From Cauispirillum nitrogeniifigens (lineage in GTDB: Bacteria; Pseudomonadota; Alphaproteobacteria; Rhodospirillales; Rhodospirillaceae): a stretch of 64,000 nt of DNA. Made by a program: the position numbers and the translations under genes. Below the pieces are notes generated by a model, which made no database searches, was not told the DNA's origin, and saw nothing but the letters and a program-made list of their open reading frames with translations. Location of the stretch: contig NZ_JBLOOT010000006.1 of NCBI RefSeq assembly GCF_049800675.1, forward strand, positions 62,001-126,000, written 5' to 3'. Positions 18,740 to 28,062 of the stretch are shown here, piece after piece; the stretch's first letter is position 1, and every line of letters starts with the position of its first letter.

Positions 18740-19249
18740 TCAGGCGGGGGTGACGGTGATGGCGCCGGCCGGGCAGGCGGCGACGCACTCCCCGCAGCCG
18801 GTGCAGGCGGCGGCGTCCAGGATCGGCCGCGCCCGCCCGCCGACGGCCGGGCGGATGGTGATGGCGCGGCTGTCGCAGTGCTCGCCGCAGACCCGGCAGA
18901 CGATGCCGCCCTCGGCCAGGCAGCCGGCCTGGATGGTCACGCCATGGCGCCACTGCGGCTGCGTCGCCGGTGCCAGGGCGCCGGTCCGGCAGGCGCTGGC
19001 GCAGGCGCCGCAGGAATCGCAGCCGGCGGCGGTGAAGCTTGTTTCCGGGAGGCCCGCGACCAGGGACAGGATGCCCTGCGGGCAGTCCCCCACGCAGTCG
19101 CCGCAGCCGGTGCAGGCGGCGCGGAACGCCCCCGCCGGCAGGCTCCACGGCGGCCGCACCGGCTCAACCTGCCGCACCCCCGCCAGCGCGCGGAACAGGC
19201 CGCGACGGCTGTAGGAAGGGGGGGATACCTTGGTATTGGTTGGCGGCAT
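18740..19249 (-). CDS. napF: Ferredoxin-type protein NapF
   Basis: A 169-residue cytoplasmic iron-sulfur protein, first gene of napFDAGHBC. Cysteine motifs CTGCGDCVGDCPQG, CDSCGACASACRTG, a CRVCGEHC segment, and CTGCGECVAACPAG match the NapF arrangement. NapF is thought to act in NapA maturation. The N-terminus holds SRRGLFRALAG. The roughly 200 bp upstream, before the tRNA terminator, contain no FNR box that I can recognise. Confidence 0.92.
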   Translation of the reverse strand: MPPTNTKVSPPSYSRRGLFRALAGVRQVEPVRPPWSLPAGAFRAACTGCGDCVGDCPQGILSLVAGLPETSFTAAGCDSCGACASACRTGALAPATQPQWRHGVTIQAGCLAEGGIVCRVCGEHCDSRAITIRPAVGGRARPILDAAACTGCGECVAACPAGAITVTPA

Positions 19250-19454
19250 GATGGCGGGCCTTGTCCGGCCGTTGGAATAGTCTAGTAGTACCGGAAAAGA
19301 AGAAGAACATCAACCAAGTGGGATGCTTGGGCATTCTTCGGGGGAGAAAATGCGCGGCGATGGCATCGCACTATCCGAATGGTCAGGACCATCAGGCCGA
19401 TATCTTGGTGCGAGTGGATCGCATCCGTGGGGCGCTTAGGGGGGAGGGCGGCCC

Positions 19455-19495
19455 AAAACGAAAAGCGGCCCCGCGAGGGAGCCGCTTTTCGTTTT
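19455..19495 (-). terminator. Rho-independent terminator of tRNA-Val
   Basis: A perfect 15-bp stem: AAAACGAAAAGCGGC (19455-19469) pairs with GCCGCTTTTCGTTTT (19481-19495). On the minus strand the second arm ends in TTTT. It lies just downstream of the tRNA gene. Confidence 0.88.
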
Positions 19496-19510
19496 CGTCT
19501 GTCCAGGAGA

Positions 19511-19585
19511 TGGTGGGCGCGGTAGGGATTGAACCTACGACCCCACCCGTGTGAAGGGTGTGCTCTCCCGCTGAGCTACGCGCCC
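19511..19585 (-). tRNA. tRNA-Val (anticodon CAC)
   Basis: The minus strand gives a full cloverleaf. The acceptor arm is GGGCGCG/CGCGCCC with an A discriminator and encoded CCA. The D arm is AGCTCAGCGGGAGAGC, and the anticodon loop TTCACAC is closed by CACCC/GGGTG. The T arm contains GGTTCAATCC. The loop places CAC at positions 34-36, so the tRNA reads GUG (valine). Confidence 0.95.
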
Positions 19586-19637
19586 ATCTCTCTGGCATCG
19601 CCGGGGTTCCGGCGCCCCACCGCAGTGGGGAGGCCGT

Positions 19638-19666
19638 TGTATAATGGTCCGGCGCGGGGGTGTCAA
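19638..19666 (-). promoter_or_regulatory. Sigma-70 promoter of tRNA-Val
   Basis: On the minus strand a perfect -35 TTGACA (19661-19666) and a -10 TATACA (19638-19643) are separated by exactly 17 bp. They lie about 53 bp upstream of the mature tRNA end, and the -35 box sits 9 bp from the gph stop codon. Confidence 0.87.
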
Positions 19667-19675
19667 CACCTCAAA

Positions 19676-20386
19676 TCACGCTTTTTGCATCGCCCTTTTG
19701 CGGACGGTTTCCACGGCCTGGGGCAGGGCGTCGAAGTGGTCGATCAGGGCGTCGCCGCCCAGGGATTCGGCGGGGCAGTGGCGGTAGCCGAAGCTCAGGC
19801 AGACCACCGCCAGACCGGCGGCGCGGGCGGCGCCGACGTCGTTTTCGCTGTCGCCGACGAAGATGGCGTCGGCCGCGTCCGCCTCCAGCAGGCGCAGGGC
19901 GGCACGAACGGGCTCGGGGTGGGGCTTCAGGAAGGCGGTGGAGCCGCCGCCGATCAGCACGTCGAAGAACCGCGCCAGGTCAAGCTGGTCGAGGATCGCC
20001 CGCGCCGCCTCGGTCGGCTTGTTGGTCACCACGGCCATGCGGTGGCCGGCGGCGCGCAGGGACTCCAGGGCCGCCACCGCGCCATCGAAGGGCCGCGTCA
20101 GGTCGGCCGGGTGGGCGTCGTAGTGCACCATGAAGCGCGGCACCAGGGCGTCCAGCACGCTGTCCAGGTCGCCGTCAGGCAGGCCGCCGGTGGCGCGGTA
20201 GCAACGTTCCACCAGCTTGCGCACGCCGTTGCCGACCATGGCCTGGACCTCGTCGTCCGACAGCGCGCGTCGGCCGTCCTCGGCCAGCAGTTTGTTGGCC
20301 GCCACCCGCAGGTCGGGGACGCTGTGCACCAGCGTGCCGTCGAGGTCGAACAGCAGGACGGGCGGCGGCGCGGCGGTGTCGGGCAT
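19676..20386 (-). CDS. gph: Phosphoglycolate phosphatase
   Basis: A 236-residue HAD-superfamily hydrolase that removes phosphate from 2-phosphoglycolate. Motif I is LLFDLDGTLVHS, motif II VVTNKP, and motifs III/IV KPHPEP and FVGDSENDVGAA. The ATG at 20384-20386 has AGGAAG upstream; the frame is open far upstream without homology. Adjacent to, and on the same strand as, tRNA-Val. Confidence 0.9.
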   Translation of the reverse strand: MPDTAAPPPVLLFDLDGTLVHSVPDLRVAANKLLAEDGRRALSDDEVQAMVGNGVRKLVERCYRATGGLPDGDLDSVLDALVPRFMVHYDAHPADLTRPFDGAVAALESLRAAGHRMAVVTNKPTEAARAILDQLDLARFFDVLIGGGSTAFLKPHPEPVRAALRLLEADAADAIFVGDSENDVGAARAAGLAVVCLSFGYRHCPAESLGGDALIDHFDALPQAVETVRKRAMQKA

Positions 20387-20552
20387 GGGGGGGCTTCCTG
20401 CGGTCGCTGAGGGGGAGGCCAGTATAGGCACGGGGGGCGGCGCCGTGATAGCCACCCGACGGGACCGCCGGACGGGTGGGGCGGCGCGGCCCCTGGATCG
20501 ACGGGAGGCGCGCGTTACATAAGGAGGTGGTTGTCCTTGCCGGAGCGACGCC

Positions 20553-20870
20553 ATGGTCCGCCTGTTGTCCGCCGTCGCCGCCATCGTCCTTCTGGCGGCG
20601 CTGCCTGCCTGCGCCGAGGAGGAGGCGCCGACCCTGGAGTCCTGCGCCCGCGCCTACGGCTCCTGCGTGGACGCCTGCGGCGGCAGCCAGGACAGCGAGG
20701 CGGCGCGGGCCGGCTGCGTGGCCCGCTGCGCCGCACGCCGCGCCTCCTGCGAGGCCGAGGCCGGCTATGAACAGGCCAAGCCGTGGTTGCAGGAGCAGGT
20801 GGACAAGCTGGAGGACTTCCTGCGCGGCTTCCGCGAAGGCCCCCGCGAGGACGAGGCGAAGGACCTGTGA
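20553..20870 (+). CDS. Small cysteine-rich putative lipoprotein
   Basis: A 105-residue protein I do not recognise. The N-terminus (MVRLLSAVAAIVLLAALPACAEEE) is a lipoprotein signal with a lipobox-like LPAC. The mature part carries regularly spaced cysteines (ESCARAYGSCVDACGG, AGCVARCAARRASCEAE), which suggest a helical hairpin held by disulfides, much like CHCH-type twin Cx3C/Cx8C motifs. A charged C-terminal helix follows (LQEQVDKLEDFLRGFREG). It probably sits in the periplasm or on a membrane. Convergent with the membrane protein at 20874, four bases away. Confidence 0.7.
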   Translation: MVRLLSAVAAIVLLAALPACAEEEAPTLESCARAYGSCVDACGGSQDSEAARAGCVARCAARRASCEAEAGYEQAKPWLQEQVDKLEDFLRGFREGPREDEAKDL

Positions 20871-20873
20871 GGC

Positions 20874-21197
20874 TCAGGACCGGCCACGCCGCCGCATCAG
20901 CCGGTGGCGGGCGCGGATGCGGCGCAGGGACCGCTCCGCCCGGTCGTGCCATTCCTCGGCCTTGGGGTGGCGGTCCAGCACCCGCTGCACCAGCCGCGCC
21001 GCCGCCGGGCTCTGGCTCGACAGCAGAATTGCCCCGATGACCAGGAACAGGATCCCCTGGAGGAACGGCAGCACCAACCCCGCCAGCCCGAGGACGATGA
21101 ACGTCCACCCCGCGCCCAGGACCAGGGCGCGGCGCAGCGGCGTCGTCCGGGCGCGGCGGCGATGAGCGGCTTCCTCCAAATCCTTCTTGCGTGCCAT
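20874..21197 (-). CDS. Small membrane protein (PGPGW/DUF454-like)
   Basis: A 107-residue membrane protein with basic ends. Two hydrophobic segments (ALVLGAGWTFIVLGLAGLVLPF and QGILFLVIGAILLSSQ) are joined by a short turn, then an arginine-rich tail (RSLRRIRARHRLMRRRGRS). It resembles putative transmembrane PGPGW proteins, whose role is unknown. The ATG at 21195-21197 (MARKKDLEEA) is preferred; it is divergent from gabD with 40 bp between starts. Confidence 0.65.
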   Translation of the reverse strand: MARKKDLEEAAHRRRARTTPLRRALVLGAGWTFIVLGLAGLVLPFLQGILFLVIGAILLSSQSPAAARLVQRVLDRHPKAEEWHDRAERSLRRIRARHRLMRRRGRS

Positions 21198-21237
21198 GAT
21201 GGCCCCAACGTGTTGCTTCCCGAGGAGGATCATCCCC

Positions 21238-22713
21238 ATGAACGCGCCGCATCAGGCTCTGAAGCTCGACACCCCGGACCTTCTGTGCAGCCAGGCCTTC
21301 ATCGACGGCGCGTGGTGCGCCGCCGCCGAAGGGGGCACTTTCGAGGTGCGCAACCCGGCCGATGGCGCGCCGCTGGGCACCGTTCCCGACATGGGTGCCG
21401 GGGATGCCCGCCGCGCCATCGAGGCCGCCAATGCCGCCTGGCCGGCGTGGCGCAAAAAGACCGCCAAGGAGCGCGCCGGGCTGCTGCGGGCGTGGTTCAC
21501 CCTGATCATGCGCCACCAGGAAGACCTGGCCCGCCTGATGACCGCCGAGCAGGGCAAGCCCCTGGCCGAGGCGCGCGGCGAGGTGGCCTATGGCGCCAGC
21601 TTCGTGGAGTGGTTCGCCGAGGAAGCCAAGCGCGTCTACGGCGACGTCATCCCCAGCCACGGCCCGGACAAGCGCATCGTCGTGCTGAAGGAACCCATCG
21701 GCGTGGTCGCCGCCATCACGCCGTGGAACTTCCCCATCGCCATGATCACCCGCAAGTGCGCGCCGGCCCTGGCCGCCGGCTGCCCGGTGGTGATCAAGCC
21801 GGCCGAGGATACGCCGCTGTCGGCCCTGGCCCTGGCGTGGCTGGCCGAGCAGGCGGGCTTCCCCAAGGGCGTGCTGAACGTGGTGACGACCAGCCGCGCG
21901 GCCGACGTGGGCGGCGAGATGACCGCCAACCCCATCGTCCGCAAGCTGTCCTTCACCGGCTCCACCGAGGTCGGCAAGCTGCTCATGGCCCAGTGCGCCG
22001 GCACGGTGAAGAAGGTGTCGCTGGAACTGGGCGGCAACGCCCCGTTCATCGTCTTCGACGACGCCGACCTGGACGCGGCGGTGGCCGGGGCCATGGCGTC
22101 GAAGTACCGCAACGCCGGCCAGACCTGCGTCTGTGCCAACCGTCTGTACGTCCAGGCCGGGGTCTACGACGCCTTCGCCGAAAAGCTGGGCAAGGCCGTG
22201 TCGGCGCTGAAGGTCGGCGACGGCACGGAAGACGGCGTGACCACCGGCCCGTTGATCAACGAGGATGCCGTGGGCAAGGTCGAACGCCTGCTGGCCGACG
22301 CCACCGCCAAGGGCGCCAAGGTGGTCTGCGGCGGCAAGCGCCATGCGCGCGGCGGCAGCTTCTTCGAACCGACCATCATCACCGGCGTGACCCAGGACAT
22401 GGCCATGGCGCGCGAGGAGATCTTCGGCCCCGTCGCCCCGCTGTACCGCTTCGAGACGGAGGAGCAGGCCATCGCGCTCGCCAACGATACCGAATTCGGC
22501 CTGGCGGCGTACTTCTACGCCCGCGACATCGGCCGCATCTGGCGGGTGTCGGAGGGGCTGGAATACGGCATCGTCGGCATCAACGAAGGCATCATCTCCA
22601 CGGAAGTCGCCCCCTTCGGCGGCGTCAAGGAATCGGGCATCGGCCGCGAAGGGTCCAAGTACGGCATGGACGACTTCCTGGAAGTCAAATACCTGTGCAT
22701 GGGCGGGCTGTAA
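21238..22713 (+). CDS. gabD: NAD(P)-dependent succinate-semialdehyde dehydrogenase
   Basis: A 491-residue aldehyde dehydrogenase that oxidises succinate semialdehyde to succinate in GABA breakdown. It has the cofactor motif ITPWNFPIAMITRK, the turn LSFTGSTEVGK, the glutamate motif VSLELGGNAPFIVFDDADLD, and the catalytic Cys in NAGQTCVCANR; the following Cys is a feature of GabD redox control. EIFGPVAPL and PFGGVKESGIGREGSKYGMDDFLEVKY complete the match. The ATG at 21238 has a GAGGAGGA ribosome site. Confidence 0.92.
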   Translation: MNAPHQALKLDTPDLLCSQAFIDGAWCAAAEGGTFEVRNPADGAPLGTVPDMGAGDARRAIEAANAAWPAWRKKTAKERAGLLRAWFTLIMRHQEDLARLMTAEQGKPLAEARGEVAYGASFVEWFAEEAKRVYGDVIPSHGPDKRIVVLKEPIGVVAAITPWNFPIAMITRKCAPALAAGCPVVIKPAEDTPLSALALAWLAEQAGFPKGVLNVVTTSRAADVGGEMTANPIVRKLSFTGSTEVGKLLMAQCAGTVKKVSLELGGNAPFIVFDDADLDAAVAGAMASKYRNAGQTCVCANRLYVQAGVYDAFAEKLGKAVSALKVGDGTEDGVTTGPLINEDAVGKVERLLADATAKGAKVVCGGKRHARGGSFFEPTIITGVTQDMAMAREEIFGPVAPLYRFETEEQAIALANDTEFGLAAYFYARDIGRIWRVSEGLEYGIVGINEGIISTEVAPFGGVKESGIGREGSKYGMDDFLEVKYLCMGGL

Positions 22714-22814
22714 GGCCCGCTCGCGCGAACAGGTGAAAGTTATTCATCCCGCGTGCGGTTCCCTCAATTGCACGGCCACGGGCGACATCGGATAGTGAGG
22801 CGCAGGAGGACTTG

Positions 22815-24194
22815 ATGGGCACCTATGACTACGACCTGATCACCATTGGCGCCGGTTCCGGCGGCGTGCGCGCGTCGCGCCTGGCCGGCGGCTACGGCGC
22901 CCGCGTCGCGGTGATCGAGGAAAGCCGCGTCGGCGGAACTTGCGTCATGCGCGGCTGCGTGCCCAAGAAGCTGCTGATCTACGGCGCCCACTTCGCCGAG
23001 GACTTCGAGGACGCCAAGGGCTACGGCTGGACGGTGGGCGAGGTGTCGTTCGACTGGAAGACCCTGATCGCCAACAAGAACCGCGAGCTGGACCGCCTGG
23101 AGGGCATCTACAAGCGCATCCTGCGCGACAACAACGTCGAGCTGATCGAGGGGCGCGGCACGGTGGTCGACGGCCACACGGTCGAGGTCGGCGGCCGCCG
23201 CCTGACCGCCGAGCGCATCCTCATCGCCGTCGGCGGCTGGCCGAGCCTGCCGCAGATCCCCGGCATCGAGCACGCCATCACCTCCAACGAGGCGCTGGAC
23301 CTGCCGGAACTGCCCAAGGAGATGGTCATCGTCGGCGGCGGCTACATCGCCGTGGAGTTCGCCGGCATCTTCAACGCCCTGGGCGTGAAGACCACGCTGA
23401 TCGTGCGCGGCGACAACATCCTGCGCGGCTTCGACACCGACGTGCGCACCGACCTGGCCCACGAACTGGAGCGCAAGGGCATCAAGATCCGCCGCGACTG
23501 CCGGGTCAAGAGCATCGAGAAGACCCCGGACGGCTGCTACTCCATCCTCACCGACGACGGCACGGAGCAGCTCTGCGGTGCCATCATGTACGCCACTGGC
23601 CGCGCCCCCAAGGTGCGGGGCCTGGGCCTGGAGGAGGCCGGGGTGGAACTGCATCCGCGCTCCGGGGCGATCAAGGTCGATGAGTGGTCGCGCACCTCGG
23701 TGCCGAGCATCTGGGCCGTCGGCGACGTCACCGACCGCGTCAACCTGACCCCGGTGGCGATCAACGAAGGCCGCTGCTTCGCCGAGACCGAGTTCAACAA
23801 CAACCCCATGAGCATGAGCCACGCCAACATTCCGGCGGCCGTGTTCAGCCAGCCGCCCATCGGCACCGTCGGCCTGCCCGAGCACGAGGCCCGCGCCCAG
23901 GGGCCGGTGGACATCTACCTGTCGCGCTTCAAGCCGATGAAGTACACGCTGTCGGGGCGCGAGGAAAAGACCCTCATGAAGCTGATCGTCGACCGCAAGA
24001 CCCAGGTGGTGATCGGCGCCCACATGGTCGGCGTCGACGCCCCGGAGATCATCCAGGGCATCGGCATCGCCGTGAAGGCCGGGCTGACCAAGCAGCAGTT
24101 CGACGCCACCGTGGGCATCCATCCCACCGCCGCCGAGGAGTTCGTCACCATGCGCAATCCGCTGCCCGATCCCTGCCCCGAACACACGGAGTAG
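22815..24194 (+). CDS. gor: Glutathione-disulfide reductase
   Basis: A 459-residue FAD-dependent pyridine-nucleotide-disulfide oxidoreductase that reduces glutathione disulfide with NADPH. It has the FAD motif IGAGSGGVRASR, the redox-active pair in GGTCVMRGCVPKK, the NADPH-binding VIVGGGYIAVEFAGIFNALG followed by arginine-bearing RGDNILRGFD, and the C-terminal base motif GIHPTAAEEFVTM. The ATG at 22815 follows CAGGAGGA; a TTG codon directly before it is unlikely to be used. The next gene starts 7 bp downstream. Confidence 0.93.
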   Translation: MGTYDYDLITIGAGSGGVRASRLAGGYGARVAVIEESRVGGTCVMRGCVPKKLLIYGAHFAEDFEDAKGYGWTVGEVSFDWKTLIANKNRELDRLEGIYKRILRDNNVELIEGRGTVVDGHTVEVGGRRLTAERILIAVGGWPSLPQIPGIEHAITSNEALDLPELPKEMVIVGGGYIAVEFAGIFNALGVKTTLIVRGDNILRGFDTDVRTDLAHELERKGIKIRRDCRVKSIEKTPDGCYSILTDDGTEQLCGAIMYATGRAPKVRGLGLEEAGVELHPRSGAIKVDEWSRTSVPSIWAVGDVTDRVNLTPVAINEGRCFAETEFNNNPMSMSHANIPAAVFSQPPIGTVGLPEHEARAQGPVDIYLSRFKPMKYTLSGREEKTLMKLIVDRKTQVVIGAHMVGVDAPEIIQGIGIAVKAGLTKQQFDATVGIHPTAAEEFVTMRNPLPDPCPEHTE

Positions 24195-24201
24195 GAGGCC
24201 A

Positions 24202-25395
24202 GTGACGGCGCACCCCTCCGGCGTGACCCCCGACCAACGGCCCGCCAGCCCCGAGCATTCGACGCGGGCCGGCATCCTCGATGCACTGGCCGCCGCCCTG
24301 GCGATGGCCGTGGCCATGGGCTTCGGGCGCTTTGCCTACACGGCGATCTATCCGTTGATGATCGACGACGGATGGCTGGGCATCGCCGATGGCTCGCTGG
24401 TGGCTTCGGCCAACTACGCGGGCTATCTGGCCGGGGCGCTGGGGATGACGCGGGTGACGGCGGCGTCGGCGGCGCGGCTGGCCCGCCTGGGGCTGCTGGG
24501 GTGCGTGCTGCTGCTGGCGGCCATGGCCGTGCCGCAGCCGGTCTTCGGGCTGGCGGTGGTGCGGTTCCTGGCCGGGGTGGCGAGTGCCATGGTGCTGATC
24601 TCCAGCTCCGTGTGGCTCATCCAGGCCAAAGGCTTTTCCGCCGGCACGCCGCTGATGTTCGCCGGGGTGGGGACGGGCATCGCCATTTCCGCCGAACTGG
24701 TCTTCGGGGTGAGCGCCCTCGACTTCGGGAGCCTTGAGGCCTGGCTGGTGGTCACTGCCGCCGGCCTCCTCATGACTGCCTTCTCCTGGCTGCGCATGAC
24801 GCCGCCCGACCACGCCGCGGCCGGACCGCGTCCGGGACCGGCGGCGCCGGGCGACCGGCTGGGGCCGGTGGTGCTGATCGTCGCCTATGGCGTGGCCGGG
24901 TTCGGCTACATCATCACCGCCACCTACCTGCCGATCATCGCCAAGGGGGCGCTGGGCGGCATCGACCCGCTGCACCTGTGGACGGCGTTCGGCCTCGGCG
25001 CCGTGCCGTCGTGCTTCTTCTGGCACGCCCTGCACCGCGCCTGGGGCACGCGCAAGACCCTGGCCGTCAATCTGGCGACCCAGGTGGTCGGCGTGGCCCT
25101 GCCGGCGCTGACCCGCGATCCGCTGGCCCTGCTGGCCTCGGCCCTGATGGTCGGCGGCTCCTTCATCGGCACCGTGACCATCGTCATGCTGGCCGCCCGC
25201 GCCGTGGCGCAAGGGGTGAAGATCAACATGCTGGCCGCCGTCACGGCGTCCTATGGCGTGGGCCAGATCATCGGTCCGCTGGTCGCCGCCGCCCTGTTCT
25301 CCCGCACCCAAAGCTTCGACGAACCCCTGCTGGCGGCGGCCGCCGCCCTGGCGCTGGGGACGGTGCTGTGCCTGGTGGCGCCCCGGCGAAGCTGA
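24202..25395 (+). CDS. MFS transporter, YbfB/YjiJ family
   Basis: A 397-residue inner-membrane permease with about 12 hydrophobic segments. The first ones read LAAALAMAVAMGFGRFAYTAIYPLMIDDG and SANYAGYLAGALGM, a pattern typical of the YbfB/YjiJ family. The substrate is unknown. The GTG start has AGGAGG five bases upstream, and the 7-bp gap to gor implies cotranscription. Confidence 0.82.
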   Translation: MTAHPSGVTPDQRPASPEHSTRAGILDALAAALAMAVAMGFGRFAYTAIYPLMIDDGWLGIADGSLVASANYAGYLAGALGMTRVTAASAARLARLGLLGCVLLLAAMAVPQPVFGLAVVRFLAGVASAMVLISSSVWLIQAKGFSAGTPLMFAGVGTGIAISAELVFGVSALDFGSLEAWLVVTAAGLLMTAFSWLRMTPPDHAAAGPRPGPAAPGDRLGPVVLIVAYGVAGFGYIITATYLPIIAKGALGGIDPLHLWTAFGLGAVPSCFFWHALHRAWGTRKTLAVNLATQVVGVALPALTRDPLALLASALMVGGSFIGTVTIVMLAARAVAQGVKINMLAAVTASYGVGQIIGPLVAAALFSRTQSFDEPLLAAAAALALGTVLCLVAPRRS

Positions 25396-25499
25396 ACCTT
25401 CGCGCGAAACCCCGCGCCGTGTGGTGTTGCATCGCGGCGTGGCGGGGCGTACAAGGTACGTCTTCCGTCGCGTAAAGCACACATCGTAAGGACATCACC

Positions 25500-26876
25500 A
25501 TGGCTGGTCAGTGGACGCCCGATAGCTGGAGAAGCAAGCCGATCCGCCAGGTGCCCGAGTATCCGGACGCCGCCAAGCTCAAGTCGACCGAGGACACCCT
25601 GCGCGGCATGCCGCCGCTGGTCTTCGCCGGCGAGGCGCGCAGCCTGAAAAAGGCCCTGGCCCAGGTGGCCGAGGGCAAGGCGTTTCTGTTGCAGGGCGGC
25701 GACTGCGCCGAGAGCTTCGCCGATTTCCGTGCCGACACCATCCGCGACACCTTCCGCATCCTGTTGCAGATGGCCGTGGTGCTGACCTTCGGCGCGTCCT
25801 GCCCGGTGGTCAAGGTGGGCCGCATGGCCGGCCAGTTCGCCAAGCCGCGCTCCGCCCCGACCGAGGTCGAGAACGGCGTCGAGCTGCCCAGCTACCGCGG
25901 CGACATCGTCAACGGGCCGGAGTTCACCGCCGAGGCCCGCGTGCCCGATCCCGAGCGCATGATCCGCGGCTACAACCAGTCCGCCGCGACGCTCAACCTG
26001 CTGCGCGCCTTCGCCGAGGGCGGCTATGCCGACCTGCACAAGGTCCACCAGTGGACGCTGGGCTTCGTCAACGGCGGCCCGCAGGCGGCGCGTTACCAGG
26101 AAATGGCCGACCGCATCCAGGAGACTCTGGGCTTCATGGAAGCCTGCGGCCTGACGGGCGACCGCGTGCCGCAGATCCGCAAGACCGACTTCTACACCTC
26201 CCACGAGGCGCTGCTGCTGCCCTACGAGGAGGCGCTGACCCGCGTCGACTCGACCACCGGCGACTGGTACTGCTGCTCCGCCCACATGCTGTGGATCGGC
26301 GAGCGCACCCGCGAGCCCGACGAGGCGCACGTGGAGTTCCTGCGCGGCGTCGGCAACCCGGTCGGCATCAAGGCCGGCCCCGGCATGTCGGCCGACGACC
26401 TGCTGCGCCTGTGCGACGCCCTGAACCCCAAGAACGAGGCCGGGCGCCTGACCATCATCACCCGCATGGGCGGCGAGACGATCGGCGCCAAGCTGCCGGG
26501 CCTCATCCGCGCCATCCAGCGCGAGGGGCGCAAGGTGGTGTGGTCGTGCGACCCCATGCACGCCAACACCGTCAAGACCGCCAGCGGCTTCAAGACCCGC
26601 TCCTTCGACCGCATCCTTCAGGAGGTCCGGGCCTTCTTCGCGGTCCACAAGGCGGAGGGCACCCATGCCGGCGGCGTGCACTTCGAGCTGACCGGGCGCG
26701 ACGTCACCGAGTGCATCGGCGGCTCGCAGGCCATCACCGAGGCCCGCCTGGGCGACGCCTACCACACCTTCTGCGACCCGCGCCTGAACGCCAACCAGGC
26801 CCTGGAACTGGCGTTCCTGATGGCCGAGGCGCTGAAGGAAGAACGCGCGCTCCAGGCCACGGCGGCCGTGGGCTGA
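25500..26876 (+). CDS. Class II 3-deoxy-7-phosphoheptulonate (DAHP) synthase
   Basis: A 458-residue plant-type DAHP synthase, the first step of the shikimate pathway (erythrose-4-phosphate plus phosphoenolpyruvate). Signature segments are LLQGGDCAESFADF, CPVVKVGRMAGQFAKPRS, LPSYRGDIVNGPEF, STTGDWYCCSAHMLWIGERTR and VWSCDPMHANT. AAGGA precedes the ATG. The 104 bp upstream contain a GC-rich imperfect hairpin but no recognised attenuator. No other aromatic pathway gene is adjacent. Confidence 0.94.
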   Translation: MAGQWTPDSWRSKPIRQVPEYPDAAKLKSTEDTLRGMPPLVFAGEARSLKKALAQVAEGKAFLLQGGDCAESFADFRADTIRDTFRILLQMAVVLTFGASCPVVKVGRMAGQFAKPRSAPTEVENGVELPSYRGDIVNGPEFTAEARVPDPERMIRGYNQSAATLNLLRAFAEGGYADLHKVHQWTLGFVNGGPQAARYQEMADRIQETLGFMEACGLTGDRVPQIRKTDFYTSHEALLLPYEEALTRVDSTTGDWYCCSAHMLWIGERTREPDEAHVEFLRGVGNPVGIKAGPGMSADDLLRLCDALNPKNEAGRLTIITRMGGETIGAKLPGLIRAIQREGRKVVWSCDPMHANTVKTASGFKTRSFDRILQEVRAFFAVHKAEGTHAGGVHFELTGRDVTECIGGSQAITEARLGDAYHTFCDPRLNANQALELAFLMAEALKEERALQATAAVG

Positions 26877-26910
26877 CACTTTAGACCAACCAGGGGAGGG
26901 GGATGCGGCC

Positions 26911-28050
26911 ATGACCACCAGTGAACCGTGGCCTCCGGCCGAAGCCCTCTCCGACTGGACCGACGCTTACTTCACCCGCACGCGCGGGGTGGTCGAACGC
27001 TTCGGCGACCGCCGCGTCACCTATGCCGTGTTCATGCGCCGCCCGGTGCTGGCGGCGACCCGGCTGGCCCGCGAGTGGCTGGCCGCCATGGCGGCGGCCC
27101 AGGGCGTGACCTTCGACATCGAACAGTGCTTCGCCGATGGCGCCTGGGTGGGCGCCGGCGAGCCCATGCTGCGCGTCACCGGCTCCTTCCTCCATCTGGT
27201 GGAACTGGAGACGGTGCTGTTGCAGAAGCTGGGCGCGGCCTGCGTCGCCGCCTACAACGCCTTTGCCATGTGCGAGGAACTGCCGCACGTCGCCTTCATG
27301 GCCATGGACGCCCGCCACTGCGCCGGCACCGAGATGGCCGAACTGATGGCCTACGCGGCCTCCGTCGGGTCGGAGGCGGCGCGGGCGTCGTCGGGGGCCA
27401 TCGGCTTCATCGGCAACGCCACCAACGCCACCGCCCACTTCTTCGGCCAGAAGGCGGGGAAGGGGACCATGCCGCACGCCCTGATCGGCTACGCGGGGTC
27501 GACCCTGCGCGCGGCGGAGATGTTCCACCAGACCTTCCCCGACCAGGACATGACCGTGCTGGTCGACTACTTCGGCCGCGAAGTGACCGACGCCCTGGAG
27601 GTCTGCCGCGCCTTCCCGCACCTGGCGGCGCAGGGCCGCCTGGCCTTCCGCCTGGACACCCATGGCGGACGCTTCCTGGAGGGCCTGGACACCCAGGCCA
27701 GCTATGACGTGCTGGAGCGCCACGCGCCGCAGTCCATCCGTGGCTACCGCACGGAGACGGAACTGCGCCACCTGATCGGCACCGGCGTGTCGGCGGCGGC
27801 CATCTGGCACTTCCGCGAACAACTCGACGCCGCCGGGTTCCCGACGGCGAAGATCGTCGCCTCCTCGGGCTTTTCTCCGGGCAAGTGCAAGGTGATGTCC
27901 ATCGCCCGCGCGCCCGTCGACGTCATCGGCACGGGGTCCTATCTGCCGGGCACCTGGGGCGAAACCTACGCCACCGCCGACATCATCGCCTATGACGGCA
28001 AGCCGATGGTGAAGATCGGGCGGGAGTTCCTGCTCAAGCCGAAGGGGTGA
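26911..28050 (+). CDS. Nicotinate phosphoribosyltransferase-like protein
   Basis: A 379-residue protein of the nicotinate/quinolinate phosphoribosyltransferase superfamily. Features include the N-terminal SDWTDAYFTRTRGVVERFGDRRVTYAVFMRR, the barrel segments MAMDARHCAGTEMAELMAY and GFIGNATNATAH, and the phosphate-binding KIVASSGFSPGKC. Nicotinate phosphoribosyltransferase would feed the nicotinate salvage arm of NAD synthesis, and nadE lies 1.2 kb away. The family is broad, so another pyridine-base substrate is possible. 34 bp after the DAHP synthase gene. Confidence 0.78.
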   Translation: MTTSEPWPPAEALSDWTDAYFTRTRGVVERFGDRRVTYAVFMRRPVLAATRLAREWLAAMAAAQGVTFDIEQCFADGAWVGAGEPMLRVTGSFLHLVELETVLLQKLGAACVAAYNAFAMCEELPHVAFMAMDARHCAGTEMAELMAYAASVGSEAARASSGAIGFIGNATNATAHFFGQKAGKGTMPHALIGYAGSTLRAAEMFHQTFPDQDMTVLVDYFGREVTDALEVCRAFPHLAAQGRLAFRLDTHGGRFLEGLDTQASYDVLERHAPQSIRGYRTETELRHLIGTGVSAAAIWHFREQLDAAGFPTAKIVASSGFSPGKCKVMSIARAPVDVIGTGSYLPGTWGETYATADIIAYDGKPMVKIGREFLLKPKG

Positions 28051-28062
28051 AGAGGGGGGCAG

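Noticed and set aside
18402..19148. N-terminal extension of the napA frame upstream of its Tat signal
   Set aside because: It overlaps napD and napF in another frame, has low complexity and places the Tat motif internally; the ATG at 18401 gives standard NapA length.
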